The notes beneath the pieces were generated by a model, which made no database searches, was not told the origin of the DNA, and saw only the letters and a program-made list of their open reading frames with translations. A stretch of DNA of 64,000 nt from Ziziphus jujuba (lineage: Eukaryota; Streptophyta; Magnoliopsida; Rosales; Rhamnaceae): assembly GCF_031755915.1 (NCBI RefSeq), contig NC_083390.1:14291001-14355000 (forward strand). The letters are read 5' to 3'. The translations under genes were made by a program, and so were the position numbers. This document shows positions 37,706-49,623 of the stretch, in pieces. How positions within the stretch are numbered: position 1 is the first letter of the stretch; each line of letters begins with the position of its first letter.

Positions 37706-38390
37706 TCTTATTTAATTAAACAAAGGGAATAGTAATTAAGAGGGAAAATAATAGCCTACGGAAAATTGTTTTTGTCTAAAACAATTAGAAATGAAATAAA
37801 AGTAGCAGAGAGAGAGAGAGAGGCAATCACTGTAAAAAGGCATTAATTCAATCTGTTTTGCTCCCAAAAAAAGAAAAAAAAAAAAAAAAGAAAAAAAAAA
37901 AAGACGTAGAAGTATTATTTCCCTCCTTATTTTGACTTGCAAACATATTCAAGAAAAAGGCTGGGATAGCCCTTTATGTTCGACAGGTAGTCAATGGTAT
38001 CATAAAAGTTTTGTTTGGACACCCCAAAAGTAATAGTCTTATACACACATCGCATAAATCCAAATAGACATCCTCCTTGCTTGATGCGGCTTTTATTTTT
38101 CTTTTAAGGCAACCAAAACACCTTTTAGCATTTTTCCATTTCAAATATACTTAACCAGTGTGAAAACCAAAACCTCCCTTCAGAGCTGGACACAAAGAAC
38201 CTTGGGAACTAAAACCCAAACTATTTCTCTCTCTCTCTCTCTTTCTTCCTCTCTCTGCAATAACTACAGTTTCTACTGTGATACCTCCAATCTGCTATAA
38301 AAAAAGAAAAACAGAACCTGTTTTTCACTCTCTCATGCCCATAACCTCTTTTTGCCTTTTCTCATTCTTGGTTTCCTCTCAATCAAGTCT
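37706..38390 (+). promoter_or_regulatory. AGO7 proximal upstream region and leader
   Basis: Contains a GA run at 37807-37822, an A-rich stretch at 37866-37902 and a (CT)n tract at about 38226-38243, 150 bp before the start codon. CT-rich tracts of this sort are common in plant 5' leaders and core promoters. I could not fix a TATA box or start site. Confidence 0.45.
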
Positions 38391-41300
38391 ATGGAAGAGA
38401 CAGAAGAGTCCAATGCTAACAAGAAATGCAACACCAAAACAAGGACTTTCAGGGGGAGAAGCAACCCACAAAAGCATCAATTTCAGCATCAGCTCTTTCA
38501 GTATTCAAATCAGTTTGGAATCTGTAATCAGAATCCATACCACAGATACTATCCAGCTCTTCTTCCTCTACCTCCTCCAATACCTCTGCAACTTGCTTTA
38601 ACACCTCCTCTGCCTCTCAACCACAGCTTCAGGTCAAAAACCCGTCTGCAGAAACCTTCATGCAGGCTCAATAACCCTCCTCTCGCCGCCTCTTCGGAAA
38701 CCCATATACCCAATGTCAAAATTTCACCGGGTAATTTTCCTAAAGCCCTTTTAACTGTTTCTGTCTTCGTTTTCCCTTTACTTTTGCATGCTTGTTCTTT
38801 GGAAATGAAGGATTTGGTACGAAGATTCTAACGAGTGTACATCTTTTAGTTGATTGAGCTTTTTAAGAATCATCAACAGCAGAGCACATTTGAGAAAAAT
38901 GAAAAAGTGGTATCTCTCTCTTTGTTTTTATTTAAAAAAAAAAAAAAATCCCTTTTTGTTTTTATCTATTTGATAATATTTTTCTCATACATAACCGTAT
39001 AGATTTATCTGCAATGAGGAGAATTTTTGCTCACAATCTAAGCATTGGTTTTTAGCTATAGGAATTCCCACCATTATAAATTTACAACTTATCTGATTCA
39101 TTATGTTTTCTTTCCAAATATTCATCTTCAGAGGGGTTTCCAAAGCAAACTGGTATACCCCTCAAACAAGAAGATGGAAGGAAGTTCTCAGGTTCAAGGA
39201 CAGAACAAGCACTAGTGGCTGCAAAGAGACCAGATTCTGGTGGTGTAGAAGGTCCAGTTATCTCTCTCCTAGCTAACCATTTTCTTGTCCAATTTGATTC
39301 TTCACAAAGAATTTTCCACTACAATGTTGAAATCTCTCCCAATCCTTCCAAGGATGTTGCAAGAAGGATCAAACAGAAATTGGTGGAGGATAACCCTGCA
39401 GTACTCTCCGGTGCTGTTCCAGCTTATGATGGCCGGAAGAATCTTTATAGCGCAGTGGAATTTCAACATGACAAACTCGAATTATACATAAGCCTTCCCA
39501 TTTCCACAAGCAAACCAACTACGTTATGTGGAGGGCTGGATCACTCTCAGGAGAAACAGCAACAGCTCAAACTGTTTCGAATAAATATCAAACTTGTATC
39601 GAAGTTTGATGGGAAGTCATTAAGTAGTTACTTGAACAAGGACGGAGACGATTGGATCCCAATCCCTCAGGATTATCTCCATGCTTTGGATGTTGTTTTG
39701 AGGGAGAGCCCAATTGAGAAATGTATACCTGTTGGGAGATCACTATATTCAAGCTCAATGGGAGGAACTAAGGAAATTGGCGGAGGAGCTATTGGATTTA
39801 GAGGGTTCTTTCAGAGCCTTAGACCCACCCAACAAGGACTAGCTCTGAATGTGGATTTCTCTGTGACAGCTTTCCATGAAAGCATTGGAGTAATCCCGTA
39901 CTTGCAGAAGAGGCTTGAGTTTCTCCGGGATCTTCCTCAGAGGAAGACTAGAGGTTTGGTTGGTGAGGAAAGGAAGGAAGTTGAAAAGGCGTTAAAGAAC
40001 ATTAGGATCTTTGTTTGCCACAGAGAAACTGTTCAGAGATACCGAGTTTATGGCTTGACTGAGGAGGCGACTGAAAATCTTTGGTTTGCAGACAGGGATG
40101 GGAAGAATCTGAGGCTGGTGAGTTACTTCAAGGATCACTATAATTATGACATACAATTCAGAAATTTGCCTTGCTTGCAGATTAGTAGGAGTAAACCATG
40201 TTATCTTCCTATGGAGCTGTGTATGATCTGTGAAGGGCAGAAATTTCTTGGCAAGCTATCAGATGATCAGACTGCAAGAATACTTAAGATGGGTTGCCAA
40301 CGACCGAAAGAACGGAAAGCCATTATAGATAATATTATGCAAGGCCCTGTTGGACCAACAAGGTAATCACCATCCGAAGATGGTTTGCAATTGAAACATA
40401 TCTATTGTTTCTAGAATTCTCTTGAAAGTTGATTAATTCGTTGTTCTTTTGTCAATTTTTAATATTTCTTACTTTGCCAACTGCTTGTTAAAGAATGCTT
40501 AATTTCTTTCATCTCATTTCGCAGTGGCATTCAGGGAAGAGAGTTCAAACTCCATGTCTCCAGAGAAATGACAAGATTAAATGGAAGAGTTCTTCAACCT
40601 CCCAAGCTAAAGCTTGGTGAGGGGGGCCACATCAGAGACCTAACACCATGTCGCCATGATCGCCAGTGGAACCTTATGGATAGCCATGTCTTTGAGGGAA
40701 CTCGAATTGACAGATGGGCACTATTGAGTTTTGGTGGCACTTCTGATCAGAAGTCCAACATTCCAAAATTCATAAACCAGCTTTCTCAAAGATGTGAACA
40801 ATTAGGCATCTTTCTTAACAGAAACTTAATTGTTAGCCCCCAGTTTGAACCAACACAGGTTCTTAACAATGTGTCCCTTTTGGAATCTAAACTGAAGAAA
40901 ATACAAAGAGCTGCATCAAACAATCTCCAGCTGCTCATATGTATAATGGAAAGGAAACACAAAGGTTATGCAGATTTGAAGCGAATAGCAGAGACAAGCG
41001 TTGGGGTTGTAACCCAATGCTGCTTGTACCAAAATCTTGTTAAGTTGAGTTCACAATTTCTGGCGAATTTGGCTATCAAAATCAATGCCAAAGTTGGTGG
41101 TTGCACGGTTGCCTTGTACAATTCATTACCCTCTCAAATCCCAAGGCTGCTCCGCTCAGATGATCCGGTGATCTTTATGGGTGCTGATGTTACACATCCT
41201 CACCCACTTGATGATGTTAGTCCTTCTGTTGCAGCTGTTGTTGGTAGCATGAATTGGCCAGCAGCAAACAAGTATGCTTCAAGAATGAGGTCCCAAACTC

Positions 41301-41983
41301 ATAGACAAGAAATCATCCAGGATCTTGGTGCAATGGTGGGAGAATTGCTGGATGATTTTTACCAGGAAGTTGACAAACTTCCTAAAAGAATAATTTTTTT
41401 CAGAGATGGAGTAAGCGAAACACAGTTTTATAAAGTCCTGAAAGAGGAGTTGCAAGCCATTAAAGGGGCTTGCTCTAGGTTTCCTGGTTATAAACCTCCC
41501 ATAACCTTTGCAGTAGTTCAGAAGAGGCATCACACGAGATTGTTTCCTGTTAAAATCGATCCATCTTTCATACAGAGCCAGTTTCAAGACGAAAATATTC
41601 CTCCGGGGACAGTGGTGGATACAGTGATCACGCACCCAAGGGAATTTGATTTCTATCTCTGTAGCCACTGGGGAATGAAGGGAACCAGCAGACCAACACA
41701 TTACCATGTATTGTGGGATGAAAACCAGTTCACTTCAGATGAACTACAGAAGCTAGTTTACAATCTTTGCTATACGTATGCAAAATGTACCAAGCCTGTT
41801 TCTTTGGTGCCTCCAGCTTATTATGCTCACCTTGCTGCATATAGAGGCAGGCTCTACCTCGAGCGATCGGAGTCAACAATATACTCGAGAAATACTTCAA
41901 CATTCTCCCGACCTGCCCCTCCTAAGGCCTTGCCTCTACCAAAACTTAGTGAGAAAGTTAAGAAACTCATGTTTTACTGCTGA
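38391..41983 (+). CDS. AGO7: ARGONAUTE7 (AGO7), small-RNA effector of the TAS3 tasiRNA pathway
   Basis: Three exons: 38391-38730, 39132-40362 and 40525-41983, all GT-AG with agreeing phases, giving 1009 codons and a stop (Arabidopsis AGO7 is about 990). The start MEETEESNANKK opens a Pro/Leu-rich, variable N-terminus. The N domain follows from about 158 (NHFLVQFDSSQRIFHYNVEI), PAZ at about 367-487 (with CLQISRSKPCYLPMELCMIC), then MID and PIWI. The slicer residues are in place: Asp at about 745 (MGADVTHPH), Asp at about 818 (FFRDGVSE) and His at about 916 (THYHVLWDE). The C-terminus ends LMFYC, as AGO proteins do. Wording such as 'SMGGTKEIGGGA' and 'EGQKFLGKLSDDQ' identifies AGO7 rather than AGO1 or AGO2. 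AGO7 loads miR390 and acts on TAS3 transcripts in the cytoplasm to start tasiRNA-ARF production, which controls juvenile-adult timing and leaf polarity. The gene appears intact and functional. Confidence 0.97.
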
Positions 41984-44180
41984 ATAATCTACCAATCCAC
42001 TATGTGTATCAGGTTTATGACCTATATAGATGTAGTTCAATATAACATAAATGCCCAACTGCCTAGACTTGTTCCCTTTTATGGTTAATTTGCAAGCTAA
42101 TTCAAAGGATGAATTGCCAACTGTTTCTGAGCCATTGTAGATCATGCATTTTTGTATTAACCTTTCCTCAGACTTAAAAAAGGAAATGATGGATTTAAAA
42201 AAATGACCACAAGTTTCATATTGAATTTCCTTGGTTTTTTTCATTCATAAACTTCCCATTTCCCTTGCCGGCTTAAAGTATCAAGGTAACAAGGAGAAGT
42301 TCCCATAATCAATAAATAAATAAATATTAAAAAAATAATAATAAAACAAATGAGAAAAAGCACGTTAGACATTTTTTTGTTGAATAAAAGCACGTTTGAC
42401 CTTGAAATAGTGGAATGTGTCAATTTGATGAAAAAAAAAAATTTTATACTTGCGGAGTGCCAAACTTCCAAAGCACAAGCACATGGACTGCATGTACGAC
42501 TTCTACAAGTGTTTGTCTTAGAAATTTTAGTACCATTTGGTACCCCAACAGTGTTGAAGATTTCCTCCAATTTTTTTTTTTTTTTCATTTTTTTCGGTAG
42601 AAGATTTCCTCCAATTTGAGGAGTGAAGTACTGATAGCGAGTGGAGAGAAAAAAGCTCTGAAAGGTGCTCATCAAGCACATACGTAGAGCCTCATTAATT
42701 TACTGCCTGAGACTTTTTCTCCACGGGCTTTAATTAATGCATTAAAGATACGTAAAAAGATATTCTAATTGTCCATGACGTAGAAACAGAAAAAAAAAAA
42801 TATTTGCTTTTGCAAAAGTATGATTTAGGACAAAAGCAAAACAAAAATATACGCAATAGTTTGCAGTTTTTAGACAGAGAGCAGCAGTGACATCTGATAA
42901 AAGTTGCATAGCTACCTCTACATGCCAATGACCATACAGATGCACATACGGTAGCTAGCATAATAAACAAAAATGCTTTTGACCAAAAAATAAAAAATAT
43001 ACAAAAACATTAAATCACCCAAACTATATCAATATATACAAAAATGCTACAATAGACAAAAGATGACTCATATCCCACAATATGTTATTGGGTTTGCATC
43101 ATCTATCATTTAGTAGGTGATCTTACTTACTTTAGAAAACTTAATGCCCACCATATCCTTAGTGTGACCAACTTTATGAGGTTGAGATTACATACGCTTG
43201 TGATATAATTGGCATGCAAACTTACAATAGAGGGATTGCATGTAAATATATATTAGATTTTGATAAGTAAACTATTTAGTCTCATCTTATGGTCATACGA
43301 TACTCATATGGCACAAATATTAAATAGGAGTAAAAAAAAGAAAATAATACAAATTTTCTTGTTCTTTTTTTTTTTTTATAAATTTACTATTATTAAAAAA
43401 ATTCACCTTTTCATTATATTTTATATTAAAAATAAAAATAAAATTAAATAGTGTAAATTAATATTATTATCCATAATTGATCAATTTTACTCATTTTGGT
43501 AATTTTATCCATTTTATTCTCATATAACCTACTATAAAGTGAGTTACATTATCTATTATATTATAATATATTTATATACTTGTTAAATATAGTGTAGATC
43601 AGTCAAAGCAAATTAGTAATTTGCATTAATTTATGCATTACATCCTAATTTTATAAAATCAAATATTCTAATATATATAGCTGGAGTTATAATTAAGAAG
43701 ATGTCCTAGTAAAAGTGAAAACATAATAACTTATCAAATACATCAAATATTGTATCTCAATAAACATTCAAATTTTCATCATGCATTTTGATAGATTTTC
43801 TATTAAGATGTTGCTTATCAACTTTTGAATTTTTGAATTTGAAATTTAAAAATATATTTGAAATTTTATATAAATTTAATAAATTATTAAAACTCTATAA
43901 AATAAATGAATTTTATGAAGATTTGTATAAACTTTAAATATATTTTTAAATTTTACTACTAAAAAATAAAATTTTGATGAAAAACTATTACAACAATTGA
44001 GAAACTGACTACCGGAATAAATTGATATTTTAAATACTAAGTTCATCGTATAATTGGACAGATGGTGATTTTCAACGCTTTTGTTTTTTTGGGGTAAATT
44101 CATGTGGTAATTTTTAACACTTACAACTTTACTAGATATTTGTTTACCAAAACAAATCATAATAGATATTCAACGTAACT
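41984..44180. other. AGO7 3' flank and intergenic DNA, no gene seen
   Basis: The first 200-250 bases are probable 3' untranslated sequence. 'gaagatttcctccaattt' occurs twice around a T-rich spacer (about 42556-42617). Beyond that, AT-rich DNA with several homopolymers. The minus-strand frames at 41936-42244 and 42241-42681 lack family motifs. Confidence 0.5.
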
Positions 44181-44362
44181 ATATGTTCCGACAAAGGGAA
44201 ATATGATAGTGGAGAAAATTGATATCTGTGCATGTACATGTATACGTATATATCCCTGGGACCCACAAGGAATGGAACAGTACCAAATCACTGAAGCAGA
44301 GACAGTGAAGTGCCAGCTCATTGAACCAAGAATATGTAGGCAGATATATATAAATATATATG

Positions 44363-44393
<31 letters not shown>

Positions 44394-44810
44394 GGGGGGA
44401 AGAAAACAACAAAACAAGAGCCAAGAAAAGAAGGGTTTTAAAGGAGAGCCACTGAAGTCTGACTTTCGACTTCCACTTTTGTCTCTTCATCTTTCTCACT
44501 CTCGATCATCCTTCACAAAACATTTTCTTTCTTTTTCTTTCTGTTTCTGCACAGCTTTTTTTCCCACCATTAATCTCTTAGCATTGCTTGCTTTTTCCAA
44601 CTGGGTGCGTCAGCTACACTTTTAAGTACTGCACGACCATTTGGAAGGGGACAAAAGGACTGGTAAGCAAACGTGGGTTTTGGCAGGATAAGGGTAGGGA
44701 CCCTGGCAGGGTTAAATTTGATCCATCTTTTTGTGCTTGCCTCTATTGTTTTAAGTTTTACCAACTTTGGTGAATCCATAATAAAATCAAAGGTCAAACG
44801 ACCAAGCAAA
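44181..44810. other. GC-richer island with leader-like pyrimidine tracts; possible transcript start, no ORF
   Basis: After a (TA)n(GA)n run at 44345-44395 there is about 400 bp less AT-rich than its surroundings, with CT-rich stretches ('cttctctc'-like, 44470-44560) typical of plant 5' leaders. No convincing reading frame follows: the open frames on both strands are mirror images of one another and lack motifs. It could be the start of a noncoding RNA or the promoter of a lost gene. I found no mature sequence of the common conserved miRNAs here. Confidence 0.3.
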
Positions 44811-47026
44811 ATAAATTATTTATGCAATTAAATGCTATGATCGCCAAATCTTTAATTCCAAATTATATTATATTATTTATTATCATATTGAATACATTTT
44901 CATGATTAACAAAATATGTCATTATTGATATTTAACAAATTTTTGATAATTAAATTTGGCAGCTCTAATATCCTTCGTTATATATATTGTTTAATTCTTG
45001 CTAATTATCATCATTTGTCACCCTCATTAATAAGACTTATGGTTTTTTTAAGGGAAAAAAGAAGAAGAGATTTATGTTGATGTGCCAATAATTAATTAGC
45101 TGTATTTAAACCACTTTTGATGTTATAAAATTTTAAAACTAAAAAATATTATATATTAAAAAAAAAAAGATATATGTAAGTTGGAGCTATATGCAAAAAT
45201 CAAATTATAGGCTCATAGCACAATCCAATTAATAAATGACATATTAACTTAAATGAATCCATACCAGGAACCAATTAATAGTTAAGACATGAAGTACCGG
45301 TGATGGAGAAGAGTGGTTACAAATGATGGAGAAGGGTGGTTACAAATCACATTCTTGTAATGGTTATGGCATCCCCCTTTGTACCAGCTTTTAGTTTGAA
45401 CCTGAATATGACATGGCAAATAAAATTATATGTATATGTATATATACATATATATGTATTTATTATATTTGTAATATATCCAAATAAAAAAATTATCTAA
45501 ATAAAAATGTGGTAAATATATATTTGTAAGTTTAAAATTTCGGTATTGATAAAAATATTAAAAAGTCAAATATAAAAATATTCATAAAAATATTGAAAAA
45601 TATTGAATATTAATAAAAATTCATAAAAAAATAATTTTTTTTATTATTAATACCAAATTGACCATAAAAATTGCTAAAATATAAAATGAATATTAATTTT
45701 ACTTAATAAATGGATTTATAATAAACGCTAATTATCATAAATAAACTATTATAAATAAAAATATGTAAAAATAATAATAAAATTATTTATTAACTAAAAT
45801 AAATAAAATAATTATTATAATTATATTATATTTTATAAATATCATTTCAATACCTCATTAAACTCTTAGGTGGTTGAAAACTATTGGTTTCTTATTCATT
45901 TTCATTGATATGTGAAATATGAAATGTGATGAATAATTATTAAAAAATGTATTTCCTAGGTTTGCATAAAATTGTTAATAAGCTAATTATATGCATTTTA
46001 TATTAAATACGCCAACTAAATGGATCTTGTATTAAATATGCCTGTTATTGATGATAATATGAACACCAATTTTTTGTAATATTGTATTTTAATGTTATTA
46101 TTTTCTATTTTATATAGTCAATTTTTTTTCTTTTTTGGGTAAACTTATTATATAGTAAACTATTAACCTATAATTATAAAAACTAATGAATCCTATTTAT
46201 ACAAAATTTAAAGCTAAGTATATATATACTTTATTAATAAATAAAATATATCAAAATTATTCAATTCAATTTATTTTGTTTTACTTATAAAGTTAGAAAA
46301 AAAAAGGTAAATAAAAGGCAATCAAAAGGTTAAAGAAACCTATTAGTAAGGTTAATTTGGAAAAATATTTTGTTAAACATCAATAACATTTGTAAATTTT
46401 TTTGATAAATTTTTTTAAACAATTATGAAAATTTGTAAAATTTTCATAAAAATTATGAATTTTTTTAAATTGTTAAGAATTTTATATGAATAATTTTGAC
46501 AAAATTTTTTTAAATTATAAAAATATTATAAATTTTAGTGAATATTAAAGAAATTATATTTATTTTCAGATGAAACTGAATCTATTTTTCCATATATTGA
46601 TAACATCAATTTTGTCAAAATTTCAATTTTCTTAAACTATGATTGTGGACAGTATTTTTATTATTTAGGTTATTATATTAAATACTTTCTTTTGGTGAAT
46701 AATATAAATAGTTATTTTGAGAGTATATCTAAGATTCTAATTGTCATTGTCACAACAGATATATGTCAGAAACATAGGGATGTGTCGTCCATGTGATTCT
46801 AAAATGGAGACAGTACATAACTTATTTTCAAACTAATATGAAAACAAAAACAAGTTCATTTGAAAAAGTTCGGAATGCAAGGAATCTATGCTTCTGAGAT
46901 TAAAATAGTTTTCAGAAAAATACTAAAAAAATGTCATTTTCATATCTTTTCAAATAATTGATTATAATTGAAAATACAACATTTTAACATTTTATATCAT
47001 ATCATTTAAGCTATTAAGTTATTTGT

Positions 47027-47065
<39 letters not shown>

Positions 47066-47725
47066 TTATTTTGATTATTAACATATTAATATAATTTAAA
47101 CATAAATAATTTATTTTTAAAAAGATAAATAAAATTAAATATAAATCAATTTATCATATCATTTAACTTGCTAAATTATTTGTTAAATATATATGTTTTA
47201 TTATTTGGTTAGTTAACATATTAATATAATTTAAATATGGATAAATTAATTTTAAAATGATAAATATAACTAAATATAAATAAATCATATAATATATTTA
47301 TATATTTAATAAATAACTTGATAAATCAGATGATATCTCTAATATTGTTTTTTATCATCTTTAATACTCCATTTATCAATTTAAAAAAAAAATGAAACTT
47401 TTATTAAGAAGAATTTAATATATCACTTTGAATAGCACTATAAAGCTACTCAGTGTACTTTAAAATCTTGTTTTAAGTTAAAAATCGTGCTTATGTTCTA
47501 TGATTAAAATAAATGATCAGTTATATAACTAACAGTAAAAAATTCAAAAAACTCCAGTATAATATTTCAGTATTTGAAATATAAAACAAAATTGTAGCAA
47601 AGAAAATGACAATAAACTTGTACTAAGTAATTTTTTATTTATTTTTTATAATTAGAGTAAAGGAATTCGAACTGCAAATCATTAATCGTACAAACAATGA
47701 TTTAACCATTCAACTTTCCTCCAAC

Positions 47726-47768
<43 letters not shown>

Positions 47769-49623
47769 CAAACAAAAAGACAACCAAATGAGTTTACATG
47801 CATGAAAGGGAGAAAGAAACGATAAATAACAATATTTTAAAGGATCTAATTATGAAAAACACAGAATTATGATAATAAATAATAAATTACGAAGGTAAAG
47901 ACTAAAGAGTTAGAAGAGAGAATCATTCAAGGACCGAGAGAGAAAGATACACGTAATCTGATTCCTTCTGTCGGTGATTGAACCTTATACTGAGCCCTAA
48001 CCCCAAATCCAAAACCCAGACCCAACTTACACTTTGGCTTTAGGCTCAACAGGGTACTGAGCCCTAGGAGGGGGGCTGCACCAACGGCCTGTCACTTAAA
48101 ACAGGACGTTTTTTGTTGCAAATGGCTTTTATATGGGGTCCCATCAATCCCAATCCTTATTCCAAAAACTAATGTCATTTTTGCTGCTTTCTTCGTACCA
48201 TTTTAACTTACACAAGCCAGGCCCCTTCTTATCATAACATTTCATGTATAGGCATTTGTGTACCCTATAACCCTATGATTTGATCGGACGGATAGGATTC
48301 ATCTGGACCTTCTTTTCCCTCAAAGGAACGGTCTTGATGAATTTAGACAGAACCAAGTGAAGGGTCAGATCAGGGTCATTTGTAGTAGCACATTCATCTA
48401 ACACATCTGATCATGTCCTATCCTATCCTATCCTTTATGAAGTGACAAAAGGTTTGTAGGGGTACTTTTAATAATACCAATGTGCTGCAGGTGGGTATCA
48501 ACAGGGAAGGAAGGGCCACCGTCAGCTCACCCATGCTATACTTAACCAAGAGATTTGTTTTATTTGGGTTTTCTTTTTGCAACTTTTTTTTTTTTTTTTT
48601 TTATATAGTTTATGCTGAGAAAACTATATAACGTATATGCTTTTTTTTTTTTTTTTTCAATAAAAAATTATATAGTATAATTTATATAACGTTATGATAA
48701 AAAATTATATAAACCTTTTAGAAATTATTTTATTAGGAGTTTGTTACTATCAGCATTCTAGGATGCGATAGAGGTCAGTGAAATGAAGTCCATGATTTAA
48801 TAAACCCACGTTAGAAAAGGCCATATTGAATCAGGACAACTTTCTACAAAATTTTGATACTTCTCAGTATTGTTTGTGTCCAAATTAATTAATGAGCCCA
48901 ATTCCATTAGTCTTTCGTTCACACATAAACCCAATCCATGGCTACAGTTTTTTTGTTTTTTTTTTTTGCAATCTTTTTCTTGGCATTATCTGATAGTCCG
49001 TTTTACGAATTAAGATGGCAATGTATTAATAATTAATGAACTATATTTTTATATGATGTGGTCAGTGCAACGAGGTCTCATTGATTTTATCGGTCCAATA
49101 TAATTAAAAAATTAACTATTTCACTATTCTAGTTGTCCTAATCGCTCATTTGAACCAGAAATGTTACTTAAAGGTATGTAGGTTGTCCCTCCAGAAAAAA
49201 AAGATAAAATAAAAAATATATAAGCACAATAAAAAGCGGATTCAGACAGATTCCAAGGCATTTATTGAAACTAATCTACTATCTATCAAGGCATATATAT
49301 ACAATTGTTTCTTACCAATTTCAAGTAGTTAATGGCTTCAAAGTGGTTAGGCAGTTATAAGTAATGCAATCTATATCATCTTTCTGCGGCAGATATGTTT
49401 GATGATATTTGTAGGACCCGTCTTTGTTATTGACGCAATGATTATTAGATTGATATTGTTTGTTAGATCCAGTGCAAATCAATAATATATTTGCTATACC
49501 AATTAGTAAATAGTATGTATTGATTTTTCAAACTATTACTATTTGTTTTCTGTACACGAAGTTGATTTTACATGATTTGCAAGCTTTACTACTTCAACCA
49601 TCACTAAACAAATCCCCCTCGTA
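44811..49623. other. AT-rich intergenic DNA with simple repeats, no gene seen
   Basis: Very AT-rich through 47.6 kb. (TATG/TACA)n-like sequence lies at 45430-45460, (TA)n at 47031-47063 and a 31-base A run at 47727-47757. 47930-48540 is GC-richer ('gagccctaaccccaaatcc', 'cctatcctatcctatcc') but has no frame or splice-linked exon I could support. Two T homopolymers with similar flanks ('atatagtt...aaaactatataacg') sit at about 48586 and 48641. 47655-47700 has a tRNA-like 'ggaattcgaactgc' motif without a foldable tRNA around it. Confidence 0.5.

Noticed and set aside
41279..41707. 142-codon minus-strand frame inside AGO7 exon 3
   Set aside because: Antisense shadow of the PIWI-coding exon.
47655..47700. 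tRNA-like 'ttcgaact' motif
   Set aside because: No matching acceptor, D or anticodon arms around it; at best a decayed SINE or tRNA-derived fragment.
44181..48560. Conserved plant microRNA precursor
   Set aside because: Scanned by eye for the common families (such as miR156, 159, 160, 164, 166, 167, 172, 319, 390, 396) and found no mature sequence; a folding search was not possible.
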